From assembly GCA_964343305.1 (NCBI GenBank), contig CAYFJO010000540.1:1-6899 (forward strand): 6,899 nucleotides of DNA. The letters are read 5' to 3'. The position numbers and the translations under genes are program-made. A model generated the notes under the pieces. That model did no database searches. It had not been told where the DNA came from and was given only the letters and a program-made list of their open reading frames with translations. How positions within the stretch are numbered: the first letter of the stretch is position 1; each line of letters begins with the position of its first letter. This stretch comes from CAYFJO01 sp964343305 (GTDB taxonomy: Bacteria; Planctomycetota; Planctomycetia; Pirellulales; Pirellulaceae). This document shows positions 5,688 to 6,899 of the stretch, in pieces.

Positions 5688-6253
5688 CGATCTCGGATTC
5701 GCTGAGAACTTCATCGAGCAACGACTCAAGGTCGAGTTGTTTTGCAAGTTGCCGTATCTGTTCACAATCCGGCTCGTCCGCTGTGCGGCAGATTTGTCTT
5801 AAATCTCGCCGACTTTTTTGACTGCCATTGCTAATCCACACGAGTTTCGAAACAGCCGCATCAACACGGGAAACGATTGGTAGCTGGACGCCTTCAAAAA
5901 CTTCCACCATTTCAGATCGATCTAACTCGCCTGCAATCAACTCGCGCGGATAAATGTCAAGTTTGAGGGCTTCCTTGTTGTCAAACAGTTGAAACAAGTC
6001 GCCACGCGCGACCGTGTCACGAACGACTTGGGCTTCGAACATAAAATCCGACGCGTCGAGTGCGGCCAAGGAAAGCGTTCAGGTTGTTCGACACAGCTTG
6101 ATTGTCGATCACAATATCAATGTCCTGAGTCATCCGTGGCTCGCCATAAAGGACCGAAGTGATGCCGCCCGTCAAGTGGAATCGGATCGAGTGTCGCTCG
6201 AAGATCGCAACCGCTTGGCCAAGCGTGTTTCGAAACGCGTCAATGGGAAACAT
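5677..6253 (-). pseudogene. MNT/AbiEii-type nucleotidyltransferase, split by a one-base insertion
   Basis: The first part, from the ATG at 6253, has the nucleotidyltransferase core: FHLTGGITSVLYGEPRMT with G29-G30, then QDIDIVID with the metal-binding pair D44 and D46. The frame then leaves the family near 6071-6075, and the protein resumes in the next frame with LAALDASDFMFEAQVVRD and the third acidic residue in ALKLDIYPREL (D99 of the joined protein). It ends with a helical tail (VDAAVSKLVWISNGSQKSRRDLRQI, then LAKQLDLESLLDEVL). Removing one base of the CC in the TTTCC context gives a continuous 191-aa protein, normal for small AbiEii/DUF6036-like enzymes. Relatives transfer nucleotides to tRNA, or to a HEPN partner, in toxin-antitoxin or abortive-infection systems. 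Its start overlaps the 79-aa gene upstream by 14 bases, and its stop overlaps the alaS fragment. It may be inactive, or the shift may be a sequencing error. Confidence 0.82.
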
Positions 6254-6479
6254 CGGCCAACTTTCGGCCGATCATGGCCCGCGCCTTCGGGTCGGCACCA
6301 TACATTCGCTTGGCCACTTCCCATTTCAACTGCTCCGCTGACATGGGACCTGCTTCTTCCACGATCCGCCGCGCGAGCATGTCTCTCGACCACTTGAGCA
6401 TCGCGGCACAACGCTCCATTCGCTCGACGGGCGAAAGTGCATCCATGTGTGACTGACATTGTTGCTCAACGATTGACAT
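6240..6479 (-). CDS. Small helical protein preceding the nucleotidyltransferase, probable partner
   Basis: The 79-aa protein starts at the ATG at 6479 after a GGTGA-like site. A GTG directly before it at 6482 is an alternative start. It is predicted all-helical and rich in charge: LSPVERMERCAAMLKWSRDML, then ARRIVEEAGPMSAEQLKWEV, AKRMYGADPKARAMIGRKL. There is no signal peptide or classical DNA-binding motif, and I cannot name the family. Its stop overlaps the nucleotidyltransferase start by 14 bases, so the two are almost certainly co-translated. By context it could be the antitoxin or regulatory subunit of a two-gene module. That role is inferred from the arrangement only. Confidence 0.72.
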   Translation of the reverse strand: MSIVEQQCQSHMDALSPVERMERCAAMLKWSRDMLARRIVEEAGPMSAEQLKWEVAKRMYGADPKARAMIGRKLADVSH

Positions 6480-6536
6480 CACTTCACCGCGAGAGATTCG
6501 TTTTGGTTGATTTTAACAAAGTCCATCAACGATCGC

Positions 6537-6591
6537 ACCACGAAGTGGTTGAACATCGTAGCCCAGGGTTACGACAACGTCGCGCGCCCTG
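6537..6591 (+). repeat. Two-hairpin repeat element, copy 1
   Basis: Hairpin I is ACCAC-GAA-GTGGT (6537-6549). A linker including ATCGTAGCC (6555-6563) follows. Hairpin II has an outer stem CAGGG (6564-6568) with CCCTG (6587-6591) and an inner stem CGAC-AAC-GTCG (6572-6582). The whole unit aligns with the reverse complement of 6699-6753 at about 70% identity. The stems differ between copies by paired changes, so the fold seems to be what is conserved. Confidence 0.75.
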
Positions 6592-6698
6592 TGATGGCTG
6601 GACGATACGAACGAATACGCTGAAAGCGCCCGCACAAGTGAGAGCGGCGTGATTCTATTTAACCCTTTCAACGTAAACCATTCGTTGCTTTTCTGGAC

Positions 6699-6753
6699 CC
6701 AGGGTGCGCGGAAGACCGCGACCCTAGGCTACGATATTGAACCGCGTTGCGGT
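6699..6753 (-). repeat. Two-hairpin repeat element, copy 2 (inverted)
   Basis: On the minus strand this copy reads hairpin I as ACCGC-AAC-GCGGT (6753-6741), then ATCGTAGCC (6735-6727). Hairpin II is AGGGT-CGCGG-tctt-CCGCG-c-ACCCT (6725-6701), nearly perfect with one bulged base. It lies inverted to copy 1, with 107 bases between them, an arrangement like a REP doublet (BIME/REPIN) or a short MITE with inverted ends. No target-site duplication is visible. Confidence 0.75.
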
Positions 6754-6784
6754 AAAGAGGATAGCCAACGAAATCCGTAAAACA

Positions 6785-6796
6785 GGGGCAGACCCC
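6785..6796. repeat. GGGG-CAGA-CCCC palindrome
   Basis: A short hairpin with four G:C pairs and a CAGA loop. On the other strand it reads GGGGTCTGCCCC within AAGTTGGGGTCTGCCCC. Similar GGGGTC(T/A)G(A)CCCC cores recur in bacterial genomes that carry REP-associated tyrosine transposases. Linking this site to such a transposase is inference, because none is in the window. Confidence 0.4.
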
Positions 6797-6899
6797 AACT
6801 TCCGTCATGCAATTGCTGGTCGTCGTCATAGCAATCGAACTTTCCGTGAATGTCTTGAAGCCACACTTGTGTACAGGTCAACCAGTGGCGCGTCGACGT

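Larger units (their letters stand above)
6483..6899. other. Non-coding stretch rich in palindromic repeats
   Basis: No gene is supported in these 417 bases. The proximal part (6483-6530) should hold the promoter of the leftward module; I see AT-rich GTTAAAATC on the minus strand but no clear -35/-10 pair. The two-hairpin repeats and the GGGG/CCCC palindrome listed separately occupy much of the rest. A further ATTGCT/AGCAAT inverted repeat with a 12-base loop is at 6812-6835. The interior 6601-6690 shows nothing recognisable. Confidence 0.6.

Noticed and set aside
5688..5765. Earlier start for the alaS fragment inside the nucleotidyltransferase gene
   Set aside because: The extra residues are the other-frame translation of the nucleotidyltransferase tail and have no AlaRS similarity.
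6014..6652. Plus-strand open frames across the nucleotidyltransferase module
   Set aside because: They are antisense shadows of the two overlapping leftward genes and the repeat region.
6729..6899. Minus-strand frame of 56 codons open to the right edge
   Set aside because: It has no recognisable domain and passes through the GGGG/CCCC palindrome and one two-hairpin repeat; it could be the tail of a gene starting beyond the edge, but nothing supports that.

Overview
The window looks like a chromosomal segment of a planctomycete (Pirellulaceae/Rhodopirellula-like). This is inferred from the mix of a secreted LamG-domain enzyme, a Tat-exported enolase-superfamily protein, small toxin-antitoxin-type cassettes, many short palindromic intergenic repeats and moderate-to-high GC. 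No rRNA, tRNA or ribosomal protein gene is present to fix the taxonomy.

Left part (1-2639): two divergent genes share a 152-bp promoter region. Leftward is the N-terminal 429 codons of a secreted LamG protein that runs off the left edge and seems to enter a glycosidase-type barrel just before it. Rightward is an intact 399-aa mandelate racemase/muconate lactonizing-type enzyme with a twin-arginine signal and a complete set of catalytic residues. The pair fits extracytoplasmic polysaccharide or sugar-acid use.

Middle part (2640-3564): a RelBE/ParE-type cassette with a good sigma-70-like promoter. The antitoxin is intact, while the toxin carries a one-base deletion about 38 codons in. The cassette is bracketed by two diverged copies of a roughly 43-bp repeat and followed by a run of hairpins.

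Orphan pair (3565-5136): a leftward two-helix membrane protein with a C-terminal beta-rich domain, and a rightward 293-aa cytoplasmic protein I do not recognise, in visibly AT-richer DNA. They diverge from a 165-bp region that holds helically spaced GGTAAA repeats. This looks like an acquired accessory unit.

Right part (5190-6479, all leftward): a 79-aa helical protein overlaps a MNT/AbiEii-type nucleotidyltransferase gene (one-base frameshift), which overlaps an orphan C-terminal piece of alanyl-tRNA synthetase (DHHA1 domain only). The first two look like a toxin-antitoxin-like module. The third is probably an alaS remnant captured at a recombination boundary.

Right edge (6480-6899): no convincing gene. 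It holds two inverted copies of a two-hairpin element whose stems differ by compensatory changes (REPIN/BIME-like), and a GGGG-CAGA-CCCC palindrome. No complete new system is demonstrated. The best leads are the hairpin element, the orphan alaS tail joined to the nucleotidyltransferase module, and the divergent orphan pair.
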